Shown piece after piece: positions 48,138 to 59,830 of a stretch of DNA of 64,000 nt (within the stretch, counting starts at the first letter, position 1; each line of letters opens with the position of its first letter). Location of the stretch: NCBI RefSeq assembly GCF_010093535.1, contig NW_022985174.1:817564-881563 (forward strand). The letters run 5' to 3'. A model generated the notes under the pieces. The model did not search any database. It worked only from the letters and a program-made list of their open reading frames with translations, and was not told where the DNA came from. This stretch comes from Lindgomyces ingoldianus (lineage: Eukaryota; Ascomycota; Dothideomycetes; Pleosporales; Lindgomycetaceae). The position numbers were made by a program, and so were the translations under genes.

Positions 48138-48766
48138 GACAAGGCTGAAGAATGCACGCGTCGTAGGACTGTCAGCGAGTGCTATCCTGAAAGACGCCGT
48201 TTCTGGGGAGAGGCACTAGTAGCTGAAGTCACCACCTAATTTCCATAGTCAGAAATGGCAGGGCTAATGTAGAAGGCTAAGATAGAAGTGTGATGTGAGC
48301 AACGATGGACGTGGACGAGTTAAGCGAGTCTACGCGAATGGGGAACTCTTGTGATTGGTTCTTGGCAAAACGGCTCAGCCTCACTGCAATCGTCATAGAT
48401 TGCTGTTGTGTACAATTGACATAATCCCAAAAGGACAGAGTTCGTACTCGATTACAGCCGGCAAGGCTGCCGAAATTGGTTGCCCTAAGCTTTGAATTCA
48501 ATTCGTACTTTCTAGCTCGTGTAATGCTCACTACAGATACATATTCACATCTGATAAATGACCCCGGTGTAATAGTTTCAGTCTTCAACTATTTCCTTAA
48601 AAAATGGCATATAATTACTAGAGAGAATTTTGCGCGACTTCCATTTCACCAGAGCATAATAAAACGTTAAGTGCCGACAACGCCGCCTTACCAATGCAAT
48701 GGGTGAACTTCCCGGCCTCTGCACGGTAACGCTTAAAGACCCACCACAAAGAGAAGAACCACTTCG
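48138..48766. other. Intergenic region, nothing supported
   Basis: A 103-codon minus-strand frame at 48277-48588 lacks an ATG and has no domain. This interval separates the stop of the patatin-like gene from the membrane-protein gene and would hold the latter's promoter. Confidence 0.35.
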
Positions 48767-50602
48767 TCAGGGCGGGGGCCTTATCTGGTATTTCCATGTC
48801 TTTGTCATCCGTCGAATCACCACGTCGATATCCTCCCTTGATTCCGGATGCTCGGTCCACAGATGTCTCCTGAAAGCTTCCCTGTCGTAGTGTGGAGTGT
48901 TTCCGCATGCACTGTAGCCACAGACAAACCTTGCACCAGTGGCATAACGTTCCCATCGGGAAGAATCCTCCATACGTATTCGTCTCCGCCGTACCAGCTC
49001 CTTTGCACATCTCGTGAAGGCTTCGGAATTTTCAGACTTTTGACACCATTTGTTGAATGCATGCTTCATATCCGCAAGGGTTTTATGACCGGGTCGCGAG
49101 GTAAAAGCACCGTTGGGTTTCCATTCGTCAAGATCGATGTTTATCCCTTTTTCATCGTTAAGCCGAAAGGAATGATCCAATCTAGCGTCGTCGATGTACC
49201 CTTCAACAATTCCCGGATCTGTTGCCGTGTTCGCAAGTTTTCGGATTCTTTTACGAATTGATCGTCCTCCAGGGTCCTCTTTGGCTCTCGCGGTCCCAAC
49301 GCTCACGACGACGCCAATGTTACTCTCTCCGTGAAGTGACTTAATTTCCGAAAGACCTTCTTGGGTAGGATTGTTGGTGTGACCAAAGCCTCCATCTGTG
49401 AAAAAGATTTTGGTGGAGCCAGTGGATGTCCTGCGTTTGAACTTAATTTCTTCAAAGTACATTGGGGCAGCTGTAGCTGCTCGAGCAACCTCCCAAATCT
49501 CTAACGGATCGGCAGGCCCGAAATTTGTTTTTGCGGCTTTTGTGGACAGGGTAGTAGTACGGTTGCGTTGAAAAATATGCGGATCAGATTTTTCATGGTC
49601 GTACGATCGAATTAGATACTTCTTCTCTTCGGAACCTTTGGAACCTTTGCGTCGTTCCCTTTTCTTGGTGGTGACGAATCTAATTACATATCCACGTTAG
49701 CGGCCAACACCAAAAATCACAAGGTCTGCATTTGAATAGAAAGCTAAAATGAGTTTGGGATGTTGCGTGGCAGGAAAAACATACTCACGTGTTGCAGAGC
49801 CCTGGCATTGAAGGAAACGTCACTTCCTTGATCCGTTGGTCGACGTGCTCGCAACGCCTTGCCGTCACATCTTTGAATACCTCTTCCAGGGCTGAGGCAC
49901 TATATTTTGGCCGCGATATAATCCCAGTATTAGGTTGCGACACTAGACGTGGCTTGCCGAAAATCTTGTTGCCCATTTCCTTGTACTCATATAAGCAGTC
50001 CTGGACAGTCATTCGAAATCTACCGAGCATAATCGCAATGAGTCTGTAAGATGTTAGCTAGAATAAGAACACGGGAAAGTTCGACGACTTACCCGCCAGT
50101 GCTTGATCCGCAGATGTAGTCAAAATAATGGCAAGGTAGAAACTTCCGACTCGTGCGAAGCGCATGAGTCCGACGCCTATGCTCTGCACCTGGTCTGTTG
50201 AGTGCGTCACTTTCTTTGCTTGATAAAGGACCAGTAACGTGTTCTGGGAAGGGGCAAGGATGAAAGCTATGATATTCATCGGAATCACCTTCCGTCTGTT
50301 GTTGTTCCTCATGAGCAATACAGTCCATGAGCCTCTTCAGCACAAGAAGAGTCCAATAGCCACGGATCCCACCACCATCTGTAAAATGATATGAGTTTCG
50401 TCTCTGAAAAGAACCAGGACTAGTTATGCTCACCTAGACTTAGCAGATTCTGCTGATTCCACACTTCCACAACACTGAGTCCGGGAGTAGACGAGCTGCC
50501 ACCTTGTGAAATGCCGTCGGGTAACTCCATCCACTCAGCTTTACCTTTCCCCTTTGAGCTCTCTGGTGCGATAGAAGGCCCTGGCCCGTCTTCCGAAGCC
50601 AT
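48767..50602 (-). CDS. Patatin-like phospholipase with a C-terminal zinc-finger-like tail, 4 exons, 540 aa
   Basis: Lipid acyl hydrolase of the patatin / calcium-independent PLA2 fold. The oxyanion loop is D57-G-G-G-I-R-G63, formed across the first intron. The nucleophile elbow is G147-S-S149-T-G151, across the second intron. The catalytic Asp is D332 in 'FFTDGGFGHTNNP', so the Ser149/Asp332 dyad is complete. A tail near residues 488-515 carries C490-x4-C495-x13-H509-x4-H514, resembling a C2H2 finger. Exons: 50434-50602, 50093-50378, 49789-50043 and 48767-49679, all in phase. Patatin domains of this form often sit at the N-terminus of fungal NLR-like proteins before a NB-ARC or NACHT module. 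Here the protein ends without one, so it is either a stand-alone enzyme or a truncated sensor. No damage is seen. Confidence 0.88.
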
Positions 50603-51289
50603 ATGGAGATAAATAGAGTGAATTTAGTCGAAGAATGAGCCAAATGTTAGTTAGAGCCTGACCGAATATTCCGCTTTTTAAGTAGCTCGCTCCAACCACG
50701 GTGCACTAACGGGGTTCGCGCCAATTCATAGCCACAGCAGGCTCGGAGGAGAGAGGAGCCACAGTCCCGCGTACCGAGTCGCTGAACGTCGAATTTGAAC
50801 AAAGTCCCAGCCTTGCATTATGAACAAAGCGCCTCAAAATGCGAGTACCAGTGGCGCTTCATTCCCTGCAGATAGTGGTGTCTTACGGAAAATCCTGAAG
50901 GGTGGCTGTGCGCTATTCTCTCGCCCTCGAGTCCGAAAATGCAAGACAGCTCGCTAACCCCGGTTGACCCAGGGCGGTTAATGGTAGGCGGATGGATTCG
51001 GGACGCTCTTCCAATTGCAATGCCTTAAAAAGGATCGGCTGACACATGTGCTTCCCCTTGAATGAAAGGCACTCTCTATGGTAAATCTCAAGCCACGTGG
51101 GGCGATGAACTGTTCCGGTGAATACTCCAGCGTCCAGTATGAAAGCAGTCTGTACCCTTCAAGCTGAATACAGACAACCAGCATTTGGTCACTTCATGCT
51201 ACATCTTACAAACCTTACCCCTCGTCCTTACTTACGCTTCCTCCGAAACAACTTCCCTTACACTGTTCCGTAATAAGGCACATTAACAC
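50603..51289. promoter_or_regulatory. Divergent promoter region between the patatin-like gene and the unknown plus-strand gene
   Basis: The two start codons are 687 bp apart and point away from each other, so this interval probably drives both genes. It has ordinary base composition between two A+T-rich repeat blocks. No specific binding site can be named by eye; short open frames within it have no motifs. Confidence 0.4.
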
Positions 51290-51761
51290 ATGGAATCGCC
51301 CGAGCTTGCCCAAGAGCCATTGAAGCATCAGCGACTCGAAAAGAGTCGTAAAACTCGGAGTTGGGATCGCGTGGTTGTATATGACCCCGAAAGTGGAAAT
51401 GTGAATATCTGCAAAGAACGAGACTTGAGGGGTGGTAAGTCAGCACGTGCCTAAAGCCCCCATGTGCCAGCTAACCCAGACAACAGACAAACAGCACGCG
51501 CAACTCGAAATCCCAAAAGGGCGGAAAGAGGTCTGCCTTTTTGTGGACGAGGCTGAGAAGTTGAAAACCGTGACGGAGAGGCCAGAGAGCAAGGATATTT
51601 TCCTTGCGAGACTGACGCTGTTGTCGTGTGCGAAATTTGCTGGATTCTTGGCAATGCCAAGTAACCACTTTTCCCTCACAAATCTCATTAAGATTCAGGT
51701 AACTGCACATATCGCTCTATACACTCCACTGAATGGGAGAAGGACGTTGTATAGTAAGTAA
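51290..51761 (+). CDS. Unknown gene, 5' part, cut off by repeats
   Basis: Exon 1 is 51290-51434 (MESPELAQEPLKHQ..., including 'VVVYDPESGNVNI'). A 52-bp intron follows (51435-51486, in phase), and exon 2 continues with 'KGRKEVCLFVDEAEKL', 'SKDIFLARLTLLSCAKFAG' and 'NHFSLTNLIKIQ'. The frame then becomes unlike protein and ends at 51761. A+T-rich repeat sequence starts just beyond, so the natural 3' end has probably been lost or displaced. I do not recognise the family. Its divergent placement next to the patatin-like gene hints at a functional pair. The transition near 'KIQ' also coincides with a GTAACT donor, so another intron is possible. Confidence 0.5.
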
Positions 51762-52250
51762 GGCTTTTTAATAGACCCTATTAGCCTTATCTTACTAATT
51801 TTTAGAGTAGTTACTGCTAATTATACCCTTGTCAGATTTGCGCACCTACTGTCAAGACAGGAGGAACGCTTGACGAAAGCTGCTACATAGTACGAGCAAT
51901 AAGCTCGAACAGTATGTTGCTGTAAATTGCAGCATTTTGCAGCATGTTGCAGCAAATTGCAGCATTTTGCAGCATGTTGCAGCAGTTTGCAGCAAATTGC
52001 AGAAAATTGCAGCATTTTGCAAGCTGGTCGCGCATAGGGCAAGTGCGCGAGGGACTCGGATCGGCAAAACAAAAAGCCGAGCAACACGAGTAGAGCAGAA
52101 AAAGGATCGAAAAATCAACACAATCAATACAATCAATCAATCAATCCCATACATCATATCCAAACCCATCATTCATCTCAGGAAGCCCAGAAACAGTGCT
52201 TCAATCTGACAACCCTAAATTACTTATCTCTGTTGTTAATGTAAATAGAT
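51762..52250. repeat. 10-bp minisatellite and adjacent repeat edge
   Basis: From 51911 to 52020 there are eleven consecutive 10-bp units of the form AGCAnnTTGC (for example AGCATTTTGC, AGCATGTTGC, AGCAAATTGC), with slight variation in the first two units. Flanks at 52021-52200 are of ordinary composition with CAATCAATCAATCAAT at 52116-52145, and from about 52230 the strongly A+T-rich block begins. The unit length is not a multiple of three, so long frames across it in several phases are artefacts. Confidence 0.8.
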
Positions 52251-54860
52251 AGCTAGAAATGCTCCTACTACTTATTAATTAACCTATAATAAATAAGGGA
52301 GTAACAACTATAGTATTACTGCCTTTAAAAAGCGCACTGCAAGTACTCTAGCACCAGCTCCACGCAGTAGGAGCGCTGCGCGCGGTGGGGGGGCTAGTAG
52401 AGTCGCTCAAGGTAGCGTACGCGCTGCTTTAACTCTAGCTCCTCCTAGAGCACCTGCTAAAGCTCCTAATAAACACCCTGCGTTGCTAAATCTGTTTATT
52501 GTAAAAAAAAGAGCTCCTGCAGGTAGTTTAAAGGCTTAATTAAAGGACACAGAGGTGTAAGCTGCGCACTACTAAAAGCTTATTAAATTACGTAGGTTAC
52601 TGCATAAAAAAAGTGTTGCTAGTAAAGATTATAACAATAATAAGAAAAAAAAGCTTAAGGAGCTAGCATATAACAAGTAGACGCCTCTAGTTATTTGTTG
52701 TTATAACACCTCTACTATAGGACCTGCTATAACGCGCAGTTACAATAGTTAGATTCTATTAAAGAAAATGCAGCAAGTTAAAGTTATAAAAAAGGACTTA
52801 TAATAAAAATTAAAGTGCTGTGTAAAGGAGACACTAGATACCTTTAACACTATAAAGTTTATAAAAAAAAAGGCAGTTAATGCCTACATTAATTATAATT
52901 TTACATTTAACTATATTATCTAGCCCTTTATATAAGTTTAGGTTAATAAGGCTACTGTTCTTACTTATTTAAAGAGTAATAATTATTAAACAACCTTTAT
53001 AAAGGTCTAGGAGCAGATTAAAGAGATAGTAGTTAACACAGTTCTTAAAAAATGCAGCGCTAAGGACATTAAGTTTATAAGCTATAAGGTTATAGTTAGA
53101 TCTGTTAATAAAAGGGCTAAAAACTACCTCTATACAATTACTAACTTTAGATCTGCCTATATAAAGAAGGTAATTAGTATTACTAATAAAAAGTACTTTA
53201 ACTTTTTAAAAAACACAGTCTAACTTACCTTTAAAGTAAAAACTAGATATAAGGCCCTTACTAAACTTAGGTAGCTATAACAAATAAAGAAGAAGGGTAA
53301 AACTCTTAGTATAACAGCTAAGGTTGTTGCTGCTTTTAATAGTTCCCTAGCACTAGCTGCTCTAGTAGATGACAGCTAAAGGTCGCGCAGTACAGCGCTG
53401 CGCGACGTGAATTTAATCTAGTAACTCTAAGGTTACTAAACACGCAGCAAGTTTATAAACACCCTTATCTAAACATAGAAGTGCTAGAATCCTAGCTGCC
53501 TAAACATTAGTAACTTTTGCTATTATAACATAGCAGAATAGCTAGGCTTTTACTTTAAAATAAAGTAAACTAACCTTAATGTTTAAGCCTCTGCTTTAGA
53601 GAGAAGCAACGCTAGTGTTTTAGTTACAGCGCTTTTAGAGCAGCAGAAGAACTATCTGTACAGTAAAGGCGCAATTAATTAAGAGGGCTTAACACCTAGT
53701 TGTTAAACACTAGCCTAGCGTTACAGTGCGCAGGCAAACTCTATAGCTAATTATATAAAGAAAGCGTAGAAGATGTATTAAAATATTATAATAAAAAATA
53801 AGCTTAAGCGTATGCAGAAGAAGATTAAGAATAGAGAGCAGCACTACAATAAGAAGGAGGAGAGAGAGCAGTGTTGTTATAAAGAGCTTAAGGAACTAGA
53901 GTTTAGTAGGAAACTAGCTGCAGATTAGCGCCAGCCTCACCTATACCTAAATTCTTATTATAACTAGGTATCTAGCTATCTGTCTCCTCTCACTCCTCTT
54001 GCTCTACTAGCTCCACCAGCTCCTGCAGCTCCTGCAGCTCCAACTCCAGCTCCAGCTCTCGCCAACCTTCCCCCGCTGTACAATCCTCTGCCCAGCGCCT
54101 TTTAAGCAAACGTTGCTGTGAACTAATTGCCCACCTAAGCCTTAAGCCCTATAGATCTGTTGCAGGACAAATATAATTTAGTAGAAGAGTTCTTTAATTA
54201 GATAATTAAGTAGCAAAAAACTAAAGCTTAAAGGCTAGAGTTTAAGTGTGTAAAAAAGACTGCAACTGCTAACTTCTAAAGTTTAAATAACTTTAAAGGC
54301 ATAAAGAATTTAGCATCTAAACTGTACAAACTAGCAACAGCAGACTATTATCTACTAGATAGAATTACGCGTAGTTTTAGGCGCTATTTAGGTAGGTTTA
54401 AACTAGAGCACTGTTAAAAGAAGGCTGCGCTAGCAGCAGAAGCTCTAGTTAACCTGCAGATTAGTAAAAAGAGATTTATAAAAGGTGACATTAATTAGTT
54501 TAGACGCTAGGTCCTAGATTTGTACAGCAGATAGTATAGAACAATAGAGCAGCTTGTTGCAGGCCTGCTGTATAATAATACTTTATGTTACTATATAATC
54601 TAGATTACTACTGCAGCTGCTACCTGTTAACTTTACCCTTCTTGTACACCCTTATCTAGGCATTTACTTTATTAAATACTTTATCCTTAATGTATAGTTC
54701 TTCTCTACTAGTGTGCTAGAAGTGCTTAGTAGCAAATTAATTATAGTAACTTTTACTAATAGCAAATCTTAGAAAGTCTCTAAACGCGTTAAACTTATAT
54801 TAGTAATAGTAGTAGTAGCGCTAAACTTAGGCCTTTAGCACTAAGAAAGTTAGCTTAATT
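52250..54860. mobile_element. Degraded transposable element of uncertain class
   Basis: A+T-rich, stop-laden sequence with isolated G+C-rich islands that escaped mutation (52330-52480 and 53990-54080). The second island reads as a Pro/Ala-rich linker ('LAPPAPAAPAAPTPAPAL') on the plus strand. Between them scattered frames look once coding (for example near 53040-53220). I cannot recognise reverse transcriptase, integrase or transposase motifs, and no terminal repeats were found. Heavy RIP-like change is the simplest reading. Confidence 0.5.
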
Positions 54861-54869
54861 AGATTATAG

Positions 54870-55760
54870 TTAGGCAAGTATAGCAGCAGGAACTGTACTG
54901 TATAGCCTCCTCTTTAAATCGCGTTAGGTATCCTTTTGTTATAGTAAGCAAAGCAGTTATCTAAAATAATACACATTATGTGTCTCTTAAACTAATAATT
55001 AATAGCTAGCAGAAGCTAGTTTTTTATCTAATTAAGAAGACTTTCTGTATTAAAATAGCCCTGCCAAAACGCTGTACAATTAAGGTATCCATAACAGAGG
55101 GAGTAAGCTGGTAGAATTAACCATGCTTGCCCACAATCTCTATCCCTAGCGTATTAATTATTGTCACTAATTAGACTGTACGCGCAGCGCCTTTAGCCTG
55201 TTATTTTATTAAAATTTAACTTGTTAATAAAGACTAACTAATCTACTATATAGTTTATTATAATACAACAATAGTTATTATAAAGGTCCTTACTGCGCTT
55301 AACTAACAGCAGTTTAATAGCCTTTTTGTTCTAGCCCTCCTTCTTTAGCATCTTAGAGATATTTAATTAATTAATAAGCACCCTACGCTCTGCGTACAAC
55401 CACCACTTCATCTCATCCTAGTACATCCAGCCATGCGCGACAAGCTTATTAAATAAAGCCTCCCAGTCTGCTAAGGTGAGCCTAGGAGGACGCCCTAATC
55501 AACGCGTTCTTAGGTGCGTAATTGTACCATATTTTATAAGGCATTAATAGATGTCGTACACAGTAGAGCGGCTCACGCGCGAACAGATAATAACCTCTAG
55601 GATAAAGATGCTAAGCATAAGAAGATAATATGTAATAGAACAATAATTAGCAGTCTTCTAGCTGTGTTTTAAGTAGGACAAGGCTAGTAGCAAGGCCTCT
55701 AGATTAAGAATGCGCGCTTCTATAAGACGCGTCCCCTAAGGGGCCCACAAGAGGACTGCA
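54870..55760 (-). mobile_element. Tc1/mariner-type transposase relic
   Basis: Read on the minus strand from about 55760 down, the trace has helix-turn-helix strings ('VSRSTVYDIY', then 'GRPPRLTLADWEALF' and 'LVAHGWMY*DEMKWWLYAE') followed by 'LVFINKLNFNKITG'. In intact relatives the last string has the first catalytic Asp (VFLDES/VFIDES). Here that codon reads Asn, the G-to-A change expected from RIP on this strand. Many TAA/TAG stops interrupt the frame. The 3' part is not recoverable, and terminal inverted repeats were not identified. Confidence 0.65.
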
Positions 55761-55996
55761 GCCAGATCTATAATCTATTACTCTGCAAAATTTGTAAGAT
55801 AGGCCTTATTTATACATTTAAAAAGCTTCACTTACAATAAAACGCGTTGTGGTTGATTATATAGGGCGATACAGTCATTCCAAAAAGTCTGTCCCATGGC
55901 CTGAGCGCTCGGCTGTGGTCCCCTAGACCTTGAAAAAATTTCCCCCACCTAATTTAGTAGTACAATTGTTTACCTGCTGTCTCTCTATCCACAAAC

Positions 55997-57010
55997 TATG
56001 CCTGCTTAATTTAGTGAGGCTATTGTTGCTTGTATACAAACCTGTCTTAATATTAAGATGTTAGTTCCTTAAATTGCAAGGGACCTAAGCATATCTTATA
56101 AGCCTGTTTACAGGATCTGTACTAGCTTAGATCTATAGGGCTGCCTGTATCCCCTGTCAACACTAAGACAGGGAAGACCTAGGGTAATACGTAAAGGCTA
56201 GCTCTAGGTGGGTAGCAACTATCTTAGTCTTTCTCTTAGTGTTATGCTAATGCTTTTATAGGGCCTACTTACCTTTCTTAAGGATTACTCTACTACTTAT
56301 TTTAACAAAATGTAAGACTTCCTACTTAATAAGTATAATATAAAGGCGTTAGCTAGTACAATATATAATTAGCTATTAAACATGTAATAGTCTAGAAAGG
56401 TTGTTTACTGTTGTTTCTTAAAGCACAGTTTAAAGCTAAGAAATACCTAGCGTCTCTATTAGCAAGGCTAGCATATAGACTAAATTATATGCCTTAATAA
56501 ATCTAGATATAACTCTTGTACTAGAGATAAGAGATGTAGGTAGAGTCTTGTTAGTAAAGACTATAAAGTTTATAGCTTAATTATCTGCTTATAAAGATAA
56601 AGTCTTCTCCTAGCCTGTACTATAGATAGTTATATAACCTATATAATGTTTTAAAGTAGTAGCATATTATAAATTTTTAAAAATTTTTTTAAGCATTAAG
56701 TGCTACCTTTCTGTAGCCTGTACCTAGGGTTAAGGTTAGTTATAGTACTTAATAACACAAGTATCTATTAATTAGACTATGTAAGGGACATCTGCAACAG
56801 AGCTAGTGTAATACTAGCGTTTTTACCTCTATATTTACCTAAATTTAACCTAATTAAGTTGTCTTTTACTGTATTAAAATTATAGCTTAAAAGGAACTAT
56901 TAGTTAGTAGATAACTTTAACAACTATAAAGACTTTTTTAAGCATGCTATATAGCAGTGTTGCTACTAGGAATTTAAAGCAATATTTAAAGCTGCTAGAT
57001 ATAGAGAATA
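55997..57010 (+). mobile_element. Second Tc1/mariner-type transposase relic, opposite orientation
   Basis: The trace starts at an ATG (MPA, then a TAA where relatives have a sense codon) and continues with 'SYKPVYRICTSLDL' and 'GRPRVI'. Near the end it reads 'YVRDICNRASVILAFLPLYLPKFNLIKLSFTVLK', matching the third-acidic-residue region of Tc1/mariner DDE transposases (FLPPYSPDLNPIE in intact ones). It closes with 'FKAIFKAARYRE'. Stops are frequent. A palindrome-poor stretch with GTCATTCC-type sequence near 55875 could be its left end, but no matching right repeat is visible. It abuts the inverted LTR that begins at 57026. Confidence 0.7.
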
Positions 57011-57025
57011 AATAGTCTATATAAT

Positions 57026-57343
57026 TGTTACAGTATCCTCCCTAGATCCTAGACATAACTATATTAGACGCGTACTAGAGTATTATTAGTGCACGTCTAA
57101 CACAAACATAACACAACATAGACATAAACTTAAGCATAAACTACCTTAACACTAACTAAACCTAGAATAGGCTTAATTTATACCTAAAGCGCTTAAACTT
57201 TTAAGCTAAGTATTTAATTACTAATTTCTTTCTAAACCTTTCTATTTCTTACACAACATCTTATACTTACTATAATACTTTACATAGTAATTAAACTAGA
57301 CCTCTATAAAGCTCTATAACCTTACTTATACATAATTATAATA
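57026..57343 (+). repeat. Solo LTR of the gypsy element, inverted relative to its neighbours
   Basis: This 318-bp segment is the reverse complement of the LTRs at 57736-58053 and 59831-60143. It begins TGTTACAGTATCC and contains the same GACGCG/ACTAGAGTATTATTAGTGCACGTCTAACA core. Its end corresponds to the TGCACAAT... terminus of the other copies, altered to CATAATTATAATA. No 5-bp target duplication is recognisable, which the heavy mutation could explain. No internal element sequence adjoins it on either side. Confidence 0.75.
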
Positions 57344-57735
57344 TTATGTTATGTTAAAACTTTAGCTAAGAATAGCCTTTAAATCTAATCTAATAAGCTT
57401 AGTACTTACATAACTCTAAGCTATTAAAGTAAGCTAAAAAGCTTTTTAAAAAGTGCTTACTTTATAAAAAAGCTGCTATGTTATAAGCTTAAAAGCTTTT
57501 TAAAAGGACTTTAAAAAACAGCTTTATATTATTAAGCAGTTTATTTTTACCTTAACTTTTATTATAGTAGTAGGAACTAAGAACTTACTAGCCTTAAAGC
57601 TTACCTAGAAGTTTAGAGATAGCTTAACTCTTTTCTGTCTAACGCTGCCTACAACCTATAACTTTTTTAACTTAGTAATAAAATCTAACTAACTCTCTAA
57701 TCCCCTGCTATTTAATAGAAAATAAAAAAACTTAC

Positions 57736-59790
57736 TGTTACAATTATGCACGAGTAAGGTTATAGAGCTTCACAGAGGTCTAGTTTCATTACTATGTAAG
57801 GTATTATAGTAGGTACAAGACGTTGTGTAAGGAATAGAAAAGTTTAGAAAGAAATTAGTAATTAAATACTTAGCTTAAAAGTCTAAGCGCTTTAGGTATA
57901 AATTAAGCTTATTTTAGGTTTAGTTAGTGTTAAAGTAGTTTATACTTAAGTTTATGTCTATGTTATGTTATATTTATGTTAGACGTGCACTAATAATACT
58001 TTAGTACATGTCTAATACAGTTATGTCTAGGATCTAGAGAGGATACTATAACAGTACCCCCCCCCTTATTAAAAAGGGAATCCTTTACATTAGTAGTTCT
58101 AGCATTAGGTTGTCTTTATTAGGGTATAGGTTTAGTTTAGATAGGTATTAAGCATAGAATTAGGTTACTATAAAGTTCTCTTACAGAGCTTCTGTAGGTT
58201 TTTATAACAGTTTGTTGTATCTAGTCTATTTTATAAAGTATTTATAGATATGTTTTTTCTTATTAAACTAGATCTATTTAATGTCTTTTATAACATATTT
58301 TAGTTTGTTATTTATAATAACAGGTTTAGGTAGTAAGTTTAGCTGTCTAGGTAGATAGTTAAATTTAGAGGCTACTTAGCGCAGTAATAAAATGTGGAAC
58401 ACAGGGTGTATCTTTATGCTGTTAGGTAGGATTAATTAGTAAGCATGTAATAAAACTATATAAGCTATTATAAAGGGGCTAAAGTTCTTCTAATTAAGTT
58501 TCTTTAATAATTAGTTTATTTAGATATTTCTAGTGTCTAGCTAGACCTTCTTGCTAGCTGCATACATAAGGGCAGAGGTTTAGAATTAGTTTATATACTT
58601 TTATTAAAAAGCTTAAGCTAATGTAAGCTTTTTATAAACATATTTAGATATATTTTAGATTTTATTAATAAGTCTATTTACATTTATTACTTATACAGAT
58701 TAATAAGTTAGTTAGGGGGTATTTAAAAGTAGTTTAAATCTTATTTAAGAGTAGTATCTATAGTTTACTAAGAACAGGGATACTTGTGTTAATTTAAATG
58801 TTATGTTATTAGCTTTAAACTATGCTGTAGCTAACTATTTTACCTAGTTGTCCTACTAGTAGTTTGTGTACACTTATAAAACTTATTTTATTACAGTGTT
58901 TATGTTCTTAGTTTAGCTATTAGTCTTTAAGTAAAAAGCTATAGATAGATAGAAGACAATTTAGAGCTATTTATAAAGTTTGTTTTAGAAGGCTAAGACA
59001 AACTGCGTACCTCTGTCTAATATAATTATGTTAGGCAGGCTATAGTAAACTTATATGTATTAGTAGAATAACTAGGCTATATTAGGGGCAGTTATAAAGG
59101 AACATAGTATTAAGTATTAATACTTAGTTAAGTAATTAACAACTACTATAATATTTATATACTTTTTAGATAGAAGTAGGTTTATAATAAAATTAATTAA
59201 TATATCTTTCTAAGCTTATTCAAAGATTAAAAGTAGTTTAAGTAAGCTATTATACTTTTTTTAAAAGGCCTTTACTTTATAGTAAGTATAGCAACATAAT
59301 ACGTATTAGTGTACAGTATAGAACATGCAGGGCTAGTAGTACTCTCTCTGTAGTAGGTTAAGAGTCTTTTCTCTGCCTAAGTGTCTTTTAACAAGTAAGT
59401 TATGTATAATTTAAAGTAGTTTAATTCTTAGTTTATTAGAATTAAAGATTATAAGTTAGTTATAGTAATATAGCTTACTATTTTAGTTTTTATAGTTAGC
59501 TAGTGTTACCTTTTTTAACTAACTAGTGCTGTTTTAGAGTAAGTCTAAAGTTTTTTAAATAAATTTATTATTTAAATACTTATTAGTAATAATTTAATTA
59601 ATTATCTAATCTATTTTGTTTAAGTTAAGGTTTAAAAATAGCTTAGGTTAAAGTAAAGTTTAGTGTTAAGCCTTTTACACTTCTTTTTAAGCAGGGATGT
59701 TTTAGGATTGCCTTATAAAGGCATCTAGTTTCCCTTTATTTTAACTAAGATAATAAGTAATTTTAAAATTAAAATAAAATAGGTAATATA
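57736..59790 (-). mobile_element. Ty3/gypsy retrotransposon, 3' part, heavily RIP-mutated copy
   Basis: On the minus strand the order is internal sequence, polypurine tract, 3' LTR. The LTR is 57736-58053. A run of nine C on the plus strand just after it (about 58056-58064) is the polypurine tract next to a 3' LTR. The internal part carries the integrase core string 'LDRGTQFVLAF' at about 58990-59016. Homology with the next copy stops near 59790, so the 5' half is missing. Compared with the second copy it has many more A for G and T for C, that is, more RIP. Confidence 0.85.
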
Positions 59791-59830
59791 GTCCACAAGC
59801 GAATGTTTAACACAAGCGAGTGTTCCGCCC

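Noticed and set aside
51821..52209. Several long frames across the minisatellite
   Set aside because: A 10-bp repeat free of stops opens all phases; the frames are artefacts.
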